This document shows, piece by piece, positions 22,708-34,970 of a DNA stretch of 64,000 nt. A program made the translations under genes and the position numbers. Source of the DNA: Plumapathes pennacea. Its lineage: Eukaryota > Cnidaria > Anthozoa > Antipatharia > Myriopathidae. Under the pieces are notes generated by a model. It did not search any database. It was not told where the DNA came from and saw only the letters and a program-made list of their open reading frames with translations. Within the stretch, counting starts at the first letter, position 1. The number at the start of each line of letters is the position of its first letter. The stretch covers positions 9,504,184-9,568,183 of the forward strand of contig OZ038471.1 of NCBI GenBank assembly GCA_964036295.1, written 5' to 3'.

Positions 22708-24500
22708 TAATAATGTTAAAAATGATAATGATAATAATGAAAAGAAATAAAAAAGTAACACTAACAGTTGGAATATTGGTTAGTTACACAAGGTGTAGAA
22801 TATAGTATATAGGAAACGGGTCAGAGGTTATACATATGATGTATTATCATTTTATTACATAGTTTTTATTGTAGAAAATTGTTAATAGTAGTTGGAAAAA
22901 ATTAAAAAAAAGTTTTTGGTGGTTTAAACATGTTCTTAGTGTATAAAAGATGCAACTGGAGGGCAGAATGAAGCTGTTGGGCAGCTTGGGTCTAGGAAAT
23001 TTTCTTGGATTACCTGCACTGTTGGACTCGTGAGTCCCTGCTAGAACCGTTCTGTAGTTAATATGTCAATTTTACTGTTAGTAGTGTTTGAGGGCAGTCG
23101 TTGCCTGGTGTAGAAGTGAAAAGTTGTGTGACATAGTTTGTGCTTTTGTATTTTAATGGTTCCTATTCATCAGCCGTACAGCTAGTACTTGATGATAGGT
23201 GTGAGAAAGTAAGTCAGAGTCTGGTGCTGGTGCATTTCAGGATCTCATATTTTGAATGATGTACAGTTGCATTTGGTGATAGTATTGAAGAAGTTTTCTG
23301 AAAGAATGTTCACTTGTTTTTGTTTTGAGTGATTACTATCCATAAGCTACGGTACCATGTGCAGTCTATGCTGAGAATTAATATTGAAGACGAATTCTCA
23401 TAAGTTTGTGGGTCTGCGTGTGATCGCACGTTTTCGTTAGACACCCGATGAACATGTTGTTAATTTAAACAAAATATACATTATAATATCTTAAAATTGG
23501 GTCAGATAGTATAATTAACAAGTATAATTTATTTAGTAATTAGCTTTATTAGTAGAGAATAATAATAATAATAATAATAACAATAATAATGTTAAAAATG
23601 ATAATGATAATAATGAGAAGAAATAAAAAAGGAACACTAACAGTTAGAATATTGGTTAGTTACACAAGGTGTAGAATATAATATATAGGAAATGGGTCAG
23701 AGGTTATACATATGATGTATTATCATTTTATTACATAGTTTTTATTGTAGAAAATTGTTAATAGTAGTTGGAAAAATTAAAAAAAAAGTTTTCTGGTGGT
23801 TTAAACATGTTCTTAGTGTATAAAAGATGCAAGTGGAGGGCAGAATGAAGCTGGTGGGCAGCTTGGGTCTAGGAAACTTTCTTGGATTACCCGCACTGTT
23901 GGACTCGTGAGTCCCTGCTAGAACCGTTCTGTAGTTAATATGTCAATTTTACTGTTAGTAGTGTTTGAGGGCAGTCGTTGCCTGGTGTAGAAGTGAAAAG
24001 TTGTGTGACATAGTTTGTGCTTTTGTATTTTAATGGTTCCTATTCATCAGCCGTACAGCTAGTACTTGATGATAGGTGTGAGAAAGTAAGTCAGAGTCTG
24101 GTGTTGGTGCATTTCAGGAGCTCATATTTTGAATGATGTACAGTTGGCATTTGGTGATAGTAGTGAAGAAGTTTTCTGAAAGAATGTTCACTTGTTTTTG
24201 TTTTGAGTGATTACTATTCATAAGCTACTGTACCATGTGCAGTCTATGCTGAGAATAAATATTGAAGACGAATTCTCATATAAGTTTGTGGGTCTGCGTG
24301 TGATCGCATGTTTTTGTTAGACACCCGATGAACATGTTGTTAATTTAAAAAATATATACATTTTAATATCTTAAAATTGGGCCAGTTGGTATAATTAACA
24401 AGTATAATTTATTTAGTAATTAGCTTTATTAGTAGAAAATAATAATAATAATGACAATAATAATAATGGTAAAATTGATAATGATAATAATGAAAAGAAT
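20900..24500 (+). repeat. 876-bp satellite array, segment 3
   Basis: About four units, with the TGTGATCGCACG landmark near 21661, 22532, 23420 and 24300. All are in the same orientation as the other segments. The match ends inside the A-rich tract after AATGAAAAGAA, almost the same unit position where the Helentron sits at 7050/7051. Confidence 0.95.
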
Positions 24501-25382
24501 ATCTGCAGCAGTTCGTCTTGAAGAATCTGAAGCGTGAAGAAATTTTGGATTTTGTTCAACGAGATTTTTCGCAGTATGCGTGGAGCTTGCCTACACTAAG
24601 CAGAAGACTCGCCCATTTTAACATCAAGTATATAGACTATGGTGTTGACATAGAAGAGGTCAAGGCAGCAGTTAGACTGGAAAATGACGGGCCGGGGAGG
24701 CTTCTTGGATATCGGGGTATGCAAAGAAAAATACGTGAGCACCACCAGCTACCTGTTCCTCGAGGCTTGGTGTATGACGTTATGACAGACGTGGACCCCG
24801 AGGGTTTAGAATGCAGATGCAATGTTGGTGCACCAAAGAAAAGAAAAAGAGGCCCGACTGGCACATTCACCTCTTTGGTAAGTAGACAAGGGATCTTTTG
24901 ATATTAAAGGTCCAATTTCTTGAGTTGTCAGTCAGATATTTTTCTTGCTTGAAAATGAAATTATCAAATGAAAATCATCATCATCATCACCTAAAACCCA
25001 TGTGTTTATGTTTAATATTCAATACTCCTTCTTGCTCCTATAATCTTCCAGAGACCAAATCACACATTTTCTGGAGATGGTCATGACAAACTTATGGCCT
25101 TCATTAGAGACACCTTTCCTCTCGCTGTCTATGGAATGATGGATGTATTCAGTGGACGTCTGCTTTATTTGAAACTGTGGACATCGAATTCAAATCCTAA
25201 GCTAATTGGGAAGTGGTACTTGGAGTATCTATATGAGTCCAAAGGTGGGTACCAGTATACCTTTACTACCAAATTTATGTAATAATACAGTTGAACCCCA
25301 ATATATCAAAGTGCCAAGGGACTAGTAAAATGTTTGTTGTGACTGGTTCAATATAAACGAATCCCTGTTATATTTCTTTTTG

Positions 25383-25567
25383 CGCCAGTTAGTTACACCC
25401 GATAGCTCCAACACATGACCCTGGGAAACAATCGGCTTTATTCCACGGCACAGATGGCCGAGAAGATAACAGTAACAGAACAACAGAACGCACGTGAGCA
25501 AAGATGGCCGCCAGGAAAAAGGTGCGCGCATAACATAACATAACAGTACCGCTGACCGGTACTGGCG
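25383..25567 (-). repeat. 3' LTR of the intact LTR element
   Basis: 185 bp, identical to 30813-30997 except at two positions (CATGACC against CACGACC, and CACGTGAG against CACATGAG). The ends form the short inverted repeat CGCCAG/CTGGCG. Confidence 0.92.
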
Positions 25568-25719
25568 CAACTATTCTCTTTGTTTCGTTATTTTGTTCTT
25601 TTCTACAATAAACACTATCTAAAAAAAACAAACGTGGAAGAATATATTAAAAAAAAAACCTAAACCAAACGGGGTACTTGGTAAGGGTAGCATGACGAGA
25701 TGTCAAGTCAGTCAGTTAT

Positions 25720-28700
25720 TCAAGTATCAGTCAGGTAATCATCGTAACGGGCTGGGCGTCGGCGTTGGCGTGTGGACCGTCGGGGTGAGGAAGAATTGTC
25801 TCCGCTGGTAGTGGGGGCTGCAGAATAATCTGGGAGAGGGAGGACTGTAGTGGACTCGCTGGTAGCAAGAGCTAGGTCTTCAAGTTGCGGAATGTCTTGC
25901 GATGCCGGGGTTGATAACATGTCTGGTATGTGGGGTGGCGGAGGTGGACGGAGTTGTTTTGAGCCTGGTGTGTCTTCTTCATCTGTGGAGGAGTCGTCGC
26001 CTTGGGGTATTCCTGGGTGTCGGCACGTTTCTGGGAGTCTAGCAGGTACCTTGTAACACTCCGACATTTTCACACGGTACGACGTGTTGCGCAACTGGAA
26101 GCCAACGAACTTCTTTATGTTGCAAAATGATCCGTCGACGGATACGACAAGGTAACGGTTTCGGGCGGAGGACTTGTTCCGGTCCGAGTGGAGGTAGATC
26201 AAGTCTCCGACTTCGATCAGCGTGGTAGTGTGGGTTTGGGCTAGAGGAGCTTTGGAGCGCTCGCTATGTGGGTGGTTAATGGTGCGTTGTTCGTGCTGAG
26301 CGGCAATAAGGTCTTGGTCATTCATTGGGAGTTGGTTATTGGAGAACTGGTCACGCTGTGTCCACATTTCCCTGGCTGACAGTCCACGTGAGCGGATCCT
26401 GGAATTCAGGTTGGCTGTCGCTACGTCTAGTGCGAGGGGTGCAACTGCTCCACCCAATGGGTCTTGCCGTAGCAATTCACTCTCCAGCTCTTGGACCGCC
26501 TTTTCAGCAACAGGATTTTTGTTGCGATTCTTTGCGTTTCCCAGCTCGAGTGTAATCCTGTGGTGATGTAAGAGTCGGTCGTTTACGAGGGCTTTAAATC
26601 CGGGTGCGGGATCGGTGCGAATAACGGCAAGTGGTCCATCTAGGGGTCGCATTTGGATGCACAGACGGAGGAGGGCATCACGTAGTGTGTCATGGCGTTC
26701 GTCATTCAGCAGTAGTGTGGCGGTATAGGTTGTTACACATTCTCTGACCACTAAGATGAGCTGTCGAGAACGTTTAATAACATCGGCGGCAAATGACACG
26801 CCAACGGCGTCTGGTGGGGGGCACGATGACTGCTCAACGCGTACGTGAGGACTCTGTCGTAAGGCGGCGCAGGGGTGACAACCAAGGGTTACGCGGTCTA
26901 TGGTTTTGTCCATATCTAGGGCGTAGAGGTAGCGTTTGACGACCAGCTTTAGTTGGTGGCTGGAAGGATGATTGAGCTGTATGTGGAGTGCTGTCAGGAG
27001 TCCATCCAGGACGTTGCGAGGGACGATGATACACTCGCGTGTTGGGGTCAAAGGCTCGTTGCGTTGGACGACTAGCAGTCCGTCTCTAGCGATTGTCGCG
27101 ACGTTCAGGTACCTTTTGACATCTTTGATGTTGGTAAGTTTCTTGGATGGTCTGGTTCCTTGGATAAGGTGAGCGTGTGTACGACGCAGGTCAGAGCACT
27201 CAGACTGTATTGTTAGCCAGGCGGCGCGGCTTGTGAAGGGGAGTCTTACATTGCCTTGTAGGATTTCCTGAATAGATGAGCGTCGAACGACAGACTCTGC
27301 AGTGCGCTTCACAAAGGAGCATACTTGGCAGGCCTCGTCTTCGCAAACAGGAGCGTTACGGCTTGCGAAGTCGGAGGGTAAGATGGCGGACCCGGAGACG
27401 TGTCGAACTGTAGCTTGGTAGCGGCTGACAGTCGATAAGAAGGTGGACACACGGGGACTGGCAGAGAATTCGCCACGGCACAACTTCTCAAATGCTTGGA
27501 CACAGGGTTTGCTATCGGTGAGGATGCAGGCCTTCTTGTGGGATTGGACGATGTACGGGCTGAAATGTTTCGTGGCGATAGCGATGGAGAGGGCTTCGAC
27601 TTCACAGGGAAGCCAAGAGGTTTGGGATCCACGTAGCTTTGCGCTAAAAAAACCAGCAAGGTAGAGTTTGTCTTCTCGGGTTACGTAGAGGGTTGCGCCG
27701 ATGCCTGGTTTCCTAACGGCGCCGTCGGTCACTATCCACAGTTGGTCTTCAGGCCTAGGTAGGGTGATTGTACGAGCGGTGGAGAGAGCACGCTGTGCGT
27801 GTTGGAATGAGGTACGGAGGGTGTCATTCCAGTCGATGGTTTCTTGTGACTGGCGTCCAGCTACTGCGTCGTCGAGTGAAGTAAGTAGTGAAGAGCACCC
27901 TGGGAGAACGCGGGAGAGGACCTTAAAGGCACCGATGAAGGATCTCATACGGCCCACTGTGTTGGGTTCGGGGCAGGACGCGAGAGTTGAGATGCGGTGT
28001 GGGCTAGCCTGGAGAGTACCAGAGCTCCAGATCCACCCCAGTATTGTTGTGACCTTGGGGTTGATGACAGTTTTCGAAGCAGACAGGCGCAGGTCACATT
28101 TGTGGAGTGCTTGGAGGACTCTCTTCCAGTTGTGGAGTAGTTCAGTTGGGGTGTCCCCCCCACAGTATAGGTCATCTGCGATCTTGGCTATCACGCCCTC
28201 TTGTAACAGAGGGCCTAGTACGCGGCACATAATCTCCTCCAAGGCTGTTTCTGAGCCGGGCATGCCCATTGCGGAGCGTACGTATACCCGTACTCCTTTG
28301 AATGGTGTGGCGACTCCGCAGTATTTCATGGAGTCGTGCGCTAGTGGGATCTGGTAGAAAGCGCTTGTGAGGTCCGTGGCGATAACGTGTTTCCACTGTG
28401 CAATATGCCGTAGGGTTGAGTCTACATCTGGCATTAGGGACGGTTGGGGCTTACTATACCGGCCCACGTCGGCAAATGCTGTTACGAGGCGGGAACCACC
28501 ACTGGGTTTCTTCACCAGAAAGGATGGGTTGAGGTACTCCACCGAGATGCCTACGTCTTCAGGACGCTTGAATACGCCTAAATCTTCTAGTTGGTCAAAT
28601 TTATCCTGGAGTTCTACGAGTTTTCCGCGGGCATATTGGGGTAGTCGACCCTTGCGCTGAGGTGGTTCTACGGGGCCCATGTTGACTTTGGCTTCAAACG

Positions 28701-30651
28701 GTCCTTCTGCTCCATTGTATCCTTGAAAGTCCGGGTTAAAGACGTGGTCATAGTCGTCAAGGAGTGTACTGAACTTAGATCTGATGTCTGGCGGAAGGAG
28801 GTTATCGGGATCAAGGCGCACATTGGAGGAATGTTTCGTTGCGGCCGGGGGGACGGGTGATCTTGGTGATCTTGGTGTTGGGTTAATCGAGGGCTTTTGG
28901 GAGGCTGATGGGCTGACGGTTGGTGTAAAGACAGGGCATACTTGACAAAAGTGTTCATTGCGCTTTAGAGAGTGTGGCTCAGAGGAGAGGTTCGGGATGC
29001 GTATCTTCCCTGCTACACTGGAGATTATGCTCGGAGTAGGCCATAGTTGGGAGGCCGTTAACCTTCTCGCACTTGGGGCATCGGAACGTGGCTCTAGGGC
29101 ATACTCGGAGTCGGAGGGGGCCTCGCTTGGTAGCTGGACTTCAATAAACTCGCCGGGCCAGATGGTGGTGGACTCAGCGGGCGCACGAATTACCATTGCA
29201 CGGCGTGCCGCTGGGCCTACTTCTTGTGGTGTGTGAGATCCGTACACGTAGGTGGTGCCATCGCCGAGGGTGACTTGGCGTTTGGCGGGTCGAACAGCTA
29301 CGTCATTTGCCTCCATGAAGGGGGTGCCCGCTAGTACATCAACGTCGAGGTTTTCCACGACTAAACCTTCGAACACGAATTCACGGTTGTCGCGGGTGAA
29401 TGATAATCGTGTTTCGCCAACAACATGGAGAGGTGAGGAGCCGTCGGCTTGGTGGGCAGACTGAGCGCTGGGTGTTACGCGGGAGCCGAGGCGTTGTACA
29501 ACAGAATGGCGGATCATGTTGCCGGTCGCACCGCTGTCGACTGTTATGCGGACAGGGTGGTGATCATAGAAGGTGTCGAGGTAGGGTGATTGGCGGGTCT
29601 GGATACGGTGGATACGGTGGGCGGCAGGCTCCGGCTCGGGTTCGGGGTCGTCAGTGTGCATGACGGGGTCAGTTGTGTGGGTGGTGTAGTCTTCATCAGG
29701 CTGGTCATCGAGGATTCCAACGATCTGCCTGGCTTTGGCGATGTATCGTCGATCATGATCTGGCAGGAAACTACACTCGCTGAGGAAATGGTTGTCGGGG
29801 CGACCTGCTTGTTTGCAGAGGGGACAGGACTTTATTTGTCTATGCGGCTTGGGAGTAACTCTGTATGGAGGCCTGTATGGGGGCCTAGTACCACTAGTGG
29901 GCCTGCGATAATTGCTGGCTGATGCACGCATTACTTTGGCGTCATCAGAGGTTCGGATTTCGTCGAGTAGAGATGTAAGGGCTTGGGATATCTCAGGCTT
30001 GATAGAAGCTAGAGTGCGGGACCTTAGCTCAGTTCCGTATCTTTGCTTCACCAGATTTGGTAGCTCTGGGTGGATAAGTTTGAGCCAGGTAAGGACGACA
30101 AAATTCTCTAATGTCGGGGTCAGCTCTTCGTCTTCTGTGGCAACGTCGCCGTGGTGTGAGAGGCTGTTTCCACGGAGCAATACATCTTCTACAAAAGCCG
30201 TGAGTCTCTGGAAAAGGTCCTCGGGACGTTCGTCGGGTTCCAGGTGAATTGCAGCAAAATCGATGAAATGGGCTCCCGTAACTTGGAAACCGAAGTGTTG
30301 TCTGATGGTGTTCCAAATAAATTGTATAGAGGTGGAGTTTTTCACCAGTGTGTTTCTCGAAATTATGGGGCAGTAGTTAGCGATCTGGCCCAGCATGAGC
30401 TCGAGGGAGTTGACTTTCTGTCGGGCTGTCAGGCGTTTGGCGAGTGGTACATCCTCTCCGTCACTGGTGAAGCCCCGCAAGGGCTGTGACTTGGTTTTCT
30501 TTCCCCATGTAGCGTCGTCGGATAAGAATGGAGCGAAATGGTTATCGAGAGACAGTGTATACAGTAGATTTTGTTTCCAGTTTTCAAAACTGTTTACCGT
30601 TTCGGTCTTTGAAAGGCACCACTGTTTCGGTGCACGGTGAGTATTAGCCAT
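25720..30651 (-). CDS. Gag-Pol polyprotein of the intact LTR element
   Basis: 1643 residues from ATG 30651. Residues 1-250 are a Gag-like helical region, with a zinc knuckle [18 protein letters not shown] at 276-293. The aspartic protease shows VDSGATGN at about 371-378. The reverse transcriptase spans about 650-870 ([15 protein letters not shown], then IADDLYCGG). RNase H shows [15 protein letters not shown] at about 974. The integrase HHCC domain lies at 1223-1261 and the DDE core at about 1285-1390 ([30 protein letters not shown]). The tail is Pro- and Ser-rich. PR-RT-RH-INT order fits Ty3/gypsy; I cannot name the lineage, and the RT lacks the BEL/Pao signature. Gag and Pol are fused in one frame with no frameshift or stop. 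It is probably functional. Confidence 0.9.
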   Translation of the reverse strand: MANTHRAPKQWCLSKTETVNSFENWKQNLLYTLSLDNHFAPFLSDDATWGKKTKSQPLRGFTSDGEDVPLAKRLTARQKVNSLELMLGQIANYCPIISRNTLVKNSTSIQFIWNTIRQHFGFQVTGAHFIDFAAIHLEPDERPEDLFQRLTAFVEDVLLRGNSLSHHGDVATEDEELTPTLENFVVLTWLKLIHPELPNLVKQRYGTELRSRTLASIKPEISQALTSLLDEIRTSDDAKVMRASASNYRRPTSGTRPPYRPPYRVTPKPHRQIKSCPLCKQAGRPDNHFLSECSFLPDHDRRYIAKARQIVGILDDQPDEDYTTHTTDPVMHTDDPEPEPEPAAHRIHRIQTRQSPYLDTFYDHHPVRITVDSGATGNMIRHSVVQRLGSRVTPSAQSAHQADGSSPLHVVGETRLSFTRDNREFVFEGLVVENLDVDVLAGTPFMEANDVAVRPAKRQVTLGDGTTYVYGSHTPQEVGPAARRAMVIRAPAESTTIWPGEFIEVQLPSEAPSDSEYALEPRSDAPSARRLTASQLWPTPSIISSVAGKIRIPNLSSEPHSLKRNEHFCQVCPVFTPTVSPSASQKPSINPTPRSPRSPVPPAATKHSSNVRLDPDNLLPPDIRSKFSTLLDDYDHVFNPDFQGYNGAEGPFEAKVNMGPVEPPQRKGRLPQYARGKLVELQDKFDQLEDLGVFKRPEDVGISVEYLNPSFLVKKPSGGSRLVTAFADVGRYSKPQPSLMPDVDSTLRHIAQWKHVIATDLTSAFYQIPLAHDSMKYCGVATPFKGVRVYVRSAMGMPGSETALEEIMCRVLGPLLQEGVIAKIADDLYCGGDTPTELLHNWKRVLQALHKCDLRLSASKTVINPKVTTILGWIWSSGTLQASPHRISTLASCPEPNTVGRMRSFIGAFKVLSRVLPGCSSLLTSLDDAVAGRQSQETIDWNDTLRTSFQHAQRALSTARTITLPRPEDQLWIVTDGAVRKPGIGATLYVTREDKLYLAGFFSAKLRGSQTSWLPCEVEALSIAIATKHFSPYIVQSHKKACILTDSKPCVQAFEKLCRGEFSASPRVSTFLSTVSRYQATVRHVSGSAILPSDFASRNAPVCEDEACQVCSFVKRTAESVVRRSSIQEILQGNVRLPFTSRAAWLTIQSECSDLRRTHAHLIQGTRPSKKLTNIKDVKRYLNVATIARDGLLVVQRNEPLTPTRECIIVPRNVLDGLLTALHIQLNHPSSHQLKLVVKRYLYALDMDKTIDRVTLGCHPCAALRQSPHVRVEQSSCPPPDAVGVSFAADVIKRSRQLILVVRECVTTYTATLLLNDERHDTLRDALLRLCIQMRPLDGPLAVIRTDPAPGFKALVNDRLLHHHRITLELGNAKNRNKNPVAEKAVQELESELLRQDPLGGAVAPLALDVATANLNSRIRSRGLSAREMWTQRDQFSNNQLPMNDQDLIAAQHEQRTINHPHSERSKAPLAQTHTTTLIEVGDLIYLHSDRNKSSARNRYLVVSVDGSFCNIKKFVGFQLRNTSYRVKMSECYKVPARLPETCRHPGIPQGDDSSTDEEDTPGSKQLRPPPPPHIPDMLSTPASQDIPQLEDLALATSESTTVLPLPDYSAAPTTSGDNSSSPRRSTRQRRRPARYDDYLTDT

Positions 30652-30789
30652 AATTGAAGGGTTTCAGGGTTGGGTCGTGCTTATCCGGCGAGATTCTTCG
30701 CTGTTTGGACTTACGGTATCTGGGGATGAGTAGGTTTGTCTCGATCCGTTCGGTTTTATGACGATGTTCGTCGGCCAAAGCTGGACGTA

Positions 30790-30812
30790 GGTTCGAATCC
30801 AAGCTGCCACCA
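30790..30812 (-). other. tRNA primer binding site of the intact LTR element
   Basis: The plus strand here reads as the 3' part of a tRNA: GGTTCGAATCC (T-arm) followed by AAGCTGCCACCA. It is immediately adjacent to the LTR. The complementarity is 23 nt, longer than the usual 18. The acceptor end resembles animal tRNA-Leu (GCTGCCACCA); this assignment is an inference from memory of tRNA sequences. Confidence 0.75.
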
Positions 30813-30997
30813 CGCCAGTTAGTTACACCCGATAGCTCCAACACACGACCCTGGGAAACAATCGGCTTTATTCCACGGCACAGATGGCCGAGAAGATAAC
30901 AGTAACAGAACAACAGAACGCACATGAGCAAAGATGGCCGCCAGGAAAAAGGTGCGCGCATAACATAACATAACAGTACCGCTGACCGGTACTGGCG
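30813..30997 (-). repeat. 5' LTR of the intact LTR element
   Basis: Partner LTR, upstream for the minus-strand transcript. In sense orientation it contains GGAATAAAGCC, a possible polyadenylation signal, and a TGTTATGTTATGTTATG run. No clear TATA box is seen. Confidence 0.92.
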
Positions 30998-31280
30998 TTG
31001 GGTAAAAAGAACATCAAAGGATACCCTGCCTTTCATGAGGGATAGTACGTATATTTGCAGGATGCCAAACATGGACTGCTTCCTCGTTTGGCGTTCAGCA
31101 TTACGAGGATAGAGTAGGGACAGTGACCCTGCGATAGACTAGCAACCCATCCAGGAGGGGAGTAGAAAGGCATGTACTCTCGGCTGCTTCATGCTACACA
31201 TCCGCTTACAGTATCTACAGTGTACTGCAGTCTCTTTTGTATTCTGCACTAAAGTGCAACCCATGTTGATCCAATTACAG
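30998..31280. repeat. Intronic remainder with a dispersed-repeat-like core
   Basis: This is the rest of the intron of the integrase-core gene. GTGACCCTGCGATAGACTAG followed by CAACCCATCCAGGAGGGG resembles a core found in many dispersed animal repeats (CCTGCGATGGACTGG type). I see no open frame and cannot define the ends. Confidence 0.35.
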
Positions 31281-33187
31281 TCATCAGTCACCGTTTGAGG
31301 TTGGATAAGGGAACTGAAACTGGAGACATGGCAACAATACATTCATTTTTAAGAAGTGGTCATGGCGACATACCCGATCCTGCAGATACTGTTCAATATG
31401 GTCCCTCAACAAGTAATAAGGTATCAAGTAATATTTTTAAGGTTGAACATCATTTTTCTAAGGGTGGTTTTATTTTTCTTTCAGAATTACAGTATTCAGC
31501 ATGTACATTGTAAAGTACAACTAGCTTCCAAAAACCTTTCAATGTGTCAACACCAAATTTCCAGGGGGTGCCGTGGGGTATCAGGAATATTTTTATTTTG
31601 TATAGGACTTTCACATAATAATGACCACTCCATATGCCTCCTGTAGAAAATTAACCTTCTAATGATCATGTACTGTACATGTATTCACCTATATTTCTGT
31701 ATTTTGCAGATTGAGAGATGGTGGCGTGAGCTCCACAATCGTCTTGAGAAGTACTTCAAATGACAATTGAACATGTTGCTAGATCAAGGGCATTATGATC
31801 CAAATTATGAGACTGACAGGTAATGTTTACACCAGTCCATGTACTGTAAATTCACTAGTGGAAGAGGCACAGAAACCAAGAAATGCAACACACACTCCTC
31901 TTTGGGTAGGAATCAATAATTGATTCCATTCTTGTGAAAGTCTATCGTGGATAATATTTTAGTCACTCAACCCATCCCTCTTCATAAACTGGTCCCCAGT
32001 TGAAACTTTACTTCTGGTTTTCTCACCTTGGTCTAGAAACCTTTTGGCCTTTGTGTTCATTCCTGTGATCCAAGCAGAGATGGACATTTTCAAAGAAACT
32101 GTGTGGAACTCCCATCGGATCAGGAAGCAAAAGGATGCTCAGTTACCAAAGGGCATTCCTAATCATTTATTTAACTTTCCTGAAAGATATGGTGCTGAAG
32201 ATTGTGGTATGTACCTGAATAACAGGTGAATCCAGTAAATCTACAACTTGAAACTGTTGTCTCTCCACAAGCACATATCAACACATCATAGCACTTAATC
32301 TATCAGTGTCTAACCTTCTTGTGGAATGATAATAGGATGCATTTTATAAAATGGGACCAACAGCTGCACCATCATCTATCTATTGTTTCTCAGGAAAAAG
32401 CAGTAGCACAATGTATGTCATGCTCTATTGAAATGTGTGTACCATCATTATTCAATCATTTAGGCTGGCCAGTTTTGCAAGAGGCTCTGGATGAAGTGGC
32501 AGAATTGTCAGGTGTAATGACTGTTGGCGTTGACTACCTACCACCTGCTGTACGGACAGAATGCGAACGCATAATACCAGAGGTCACCAGTGTCAAGCCA
32601 GGGGATGCAGCAGACACTTATCTATTCCTGAAGGCACATTATATATCACCACAATAAGGTGCATTCAGACATTTTATTGTAATACTTTTGGCTTATGTTC
32701 TGAAACATAAATTATTTTGGTTGAATATTCTACAAAATCGAACAATAACGCCATTAATAATTATTATTGTTTTGTAACAGTAACAAAATTATGAAGATGT
32801 TAGATATTAAAACTGGCCATACGCCCATTGCAAAGGGACAACATCTGAAACATAATATTTCTTACTGCATTAAAATTTATCTTCTAAAATCAAATTTACA
32901 AATTAGATTTGGCCAGTAATAAGTTCTACATAGTACATGCTGTAACACCAGGCATTGCGACTGGTACATGTATTCTTGTCTTAATGTAACAGTAACAAAA
33001 TTATGAAGATATGCTAGATATTTAAAGAAATGGTCATACACCCATTTCACAACATTACCATCTGAAACGTACAGTAGATGTACAGTAATACATTGTAAGT
33101 TTTGCATACAATCCCATGTAGTACAGTAACTGGAAGGTTATGACAACATGCAACCACCTTCATTAGCTTGGGACTGGCAGCATAACT

Positions 33188-34636
33188 CTAAAATGATTCT
33201 AATCCCATCATTGTGCAGTAACTGTTACATGCATGTTCCTGCAGGAAATTGTTAATCCCAGTCTTGGAGAGGTTCCCACAGCAGAAATACACTTCCTGTG
33301 CATTCATGTCAATAAGCTCATCTGTAGCAATTTCTGGGTCATACAGATGATTTGGATGTCTGTCAGCATCATCTTCGTGTCTGTCATACAGTATGTGTAG
33401 TGCACCAAGCATTGTGCCTTGTCAAACAACTGTTGACATTCTGTGGTGCATCCAGCTGGAGGTGAAATGCATAGTCCATTGTTGTTCACATACTTCATGA
33501 AGGTGCCTGGGACGAATGTTTCCACTGTGCATGGTTGGTCATTGTACTCTGTGTAGTACACATAGTTGTAGTGAAAACACTCCTCAAATTCAGCAGGCAC
33601 CTTTGAGGCAAAGCTTTTGGTAAGATGCCTTGCCACAGCATGCATTTGTACCTGCTTGCGTGTGTGGTCTTCAATGGATGTGTTGAGGGTCTCCTTTATT
33701 GTTTTCATGGCTTTTTCATTATACATCTTTAGAACCCAAACCTGACTTTGGCCTTCCACATTACCAGTGGTGACAGCCTTAAAAGCATCTCTGAATGCAC
33801 CAGATGAAAACTTTTGAGTGTCAACCAGGAGTTCCAACTTCATACCTTGTTGCCATTCACGGGTTTCAACATCAAACTTTTCCATCTCAAGAACTGCTTT
33901 GTTCTTTGGTTGGGGTTTAATTAGCTTTCCTGCCATAAGAAGTGCATCTATGGACACAGATGCAGGAAACTTTGTTTCAGCAAGGCCAAAATTGTGTTGA
34001 CTCAATTTGTTGGCCTGTGGTGGTGATGGTGCATTACGTACCACTGGTAGGCTACAAGTATTAGAGAAAAAATTATCAAAAGAATTGTTGATTTCTCCTT
34101 CTTCCTCTTCCTGCACCCCATCCTGATCTTGCATTAACACAAACCTCAATAGATACACCTGAACAAAGAAATAGCAAAAGATAAAACAATAAGAAAGAAA
34201 TAGAAATAAAAAAGTAATAATTTGGATAAGATTCAGATAGATCAAGACATTTACATAATAGTATATGTATATGGTTTCGGGGGGGGGGGCAATAATTAAT
34301 ATGAGGACCGCTTTGAAGCGAGTGAGTGAAATATGTAAAGGTGTCATTCAGGATGTAACATACCTTGTCCTTTCGGTGGGGGATTTGAGCAATGTTGGTG
34401 CAAGATGGCCCCTTGTTTGAAACCAGTATGTCGCATGCGCTTGCCGGAAGACTGAAATGTCGAGCGCACGCTTTTCTCAAGTTAGCTAAGTTAAGCTCCT
34501 CGTACTCGAAGGGAACAAACTCCCGCAGTTGAATTGGACGGTAGGTCTGCTTGTTGTCCGGCTCGGACGACAGCTTTTGCACTACAACTTCATGGGGCGC
34601 AGATCCTTTCTTGTTTTTTTTGGCGACCCATTGCAT
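33188..34636 (-). pseudogene. Alpha-kinase domain gene, frameshifted at the DIQ motif
   Basis: Exon 1 (34636-34364) and exon 2 (from 34158) join in phase across GT..AG. Exon 2 encodes an alpha-kinase domain of the eEF2K/myosin heavy-chain kinase type. The Gly-rich FSSGAFRDAFKA is followed by the ATP-binding Lys in WVLKMYNEKA, then HAVARHL and TVETFVPGTFMKYVNNNG. The catalytic-loop region MLTDIQ is followed near 33345 by a switch to another frame, in which HLYDPEIATDEL and the Cys-rich end (YFCCGNLS, HACNSYC) appear. So the gene carries a small indel beside a key motif. A second frame problem lies in an A-run near the N-terminus: an upstream ATG (MPPKRQGV...) is one base out. It lies tail-to-tail with the integrase-core gene. 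Confidence 0.8.
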
Positions 34637-34970
34637 CGGCCCTGGTCCTTTTCCCTCTCATTTTTTCTTGTAAATCATCCCAAACTCCTTGTCGTTTAGG
34701 CGGCATTGCTGTTTGATAAACCACGTGCGATGAGGCTTAGCTATAAGTTGGTTCCAGTCCAGGCTACGGTACGTGACGTCTATGTGGGCTATGATAACGC
34801 TGGGCCATGTTGGACATGTGAAAATCGATTTCCTTTTCGTTTTTCACTTAGCTTTTTTTTGTTTGCATTTTTTCATTCGGATTTTTTACTCCAGTTTTTT
34901 TTTTGAAAACATTTTATTTATTTTTAATTTTAACTTTTAATTTAAATTACTTTTTATTTTTATTTTCTAT
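34637..34970. other. AT-rich junction between alpha-kinase gene and satellite
   Basis: The first 80 bases hold a possible upstream start of the alpha-kinase gene. The rest becomes increasingly T-rich (runs of TTTT), and from 34971 the satellite resumes at AGTTTTCTG. No other gene is visible. Confidence 0.6.

Larger units (their letters stand above)
25383..30997 (-). mobile_element. LTR retrotransposon, Ty3-like, apparently intact
   Basis: Two 185-bp LTRs (25383-25567 and 30813-30997) differ at only two positions, both CpG-type transitions. A single 1643-codon gag-pol frame lies between them on the minus strand. A 23-nt primer binding site touches the 5' LTR. The LTRs start CGCCAG and end CTGGCG instead of the usual TG..CA, and carry an AATAAA in the sense strand. 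A target duplication is not clean (TTG on both sides at best). It lies in an intron of the integrase-core gene. Short LTR divergence and an unbroken frame point to a recent insertion. Confidence 0.9.
24495..32657 (+). pseudogene. Integrase core-domain (rve-type DDE) gene, 5'-truncated and interrupted
   Basis: Six exons with compatible splice phases can be read: about 24495-24877, 25052-25244, 31281-31420, 31710-31819, 32037-32206 and 32464-32657. They encode an N-terminal helical region and an integrase-like core with GDGHDKL (first Asp), RLDKGTETG (second Asp) and IERWWRELHNRL (Glu), then a C-terminal domain ending ...AHYISPQ. The family, multi-exon integrase-core genes, is widespread in cnidarians and fish; its function is unknown and a transposon origin is likely. 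This copy is defective: the upstream exons are missing at the satellite junction, exon 4 has an in-frame TGA at 31761-31763, and a 5.6 kb LTR element sits in the intron after exon 2. Confidence 0.78.

Noticed and set aside
30790-30812. Half tRNA gene
   Set aside because: Only the 3' end is present and it abuts an LTR, so it is a primer binding site.
25383-30997. First thought to be a BEL/Pao element
   Set aside because: The RT lacks the BEL/Pao YVDD-type and associated motifs and reads IADDLYCGG with Ty3-like palm blocks. I keep Ty3-like without naming a lineage.
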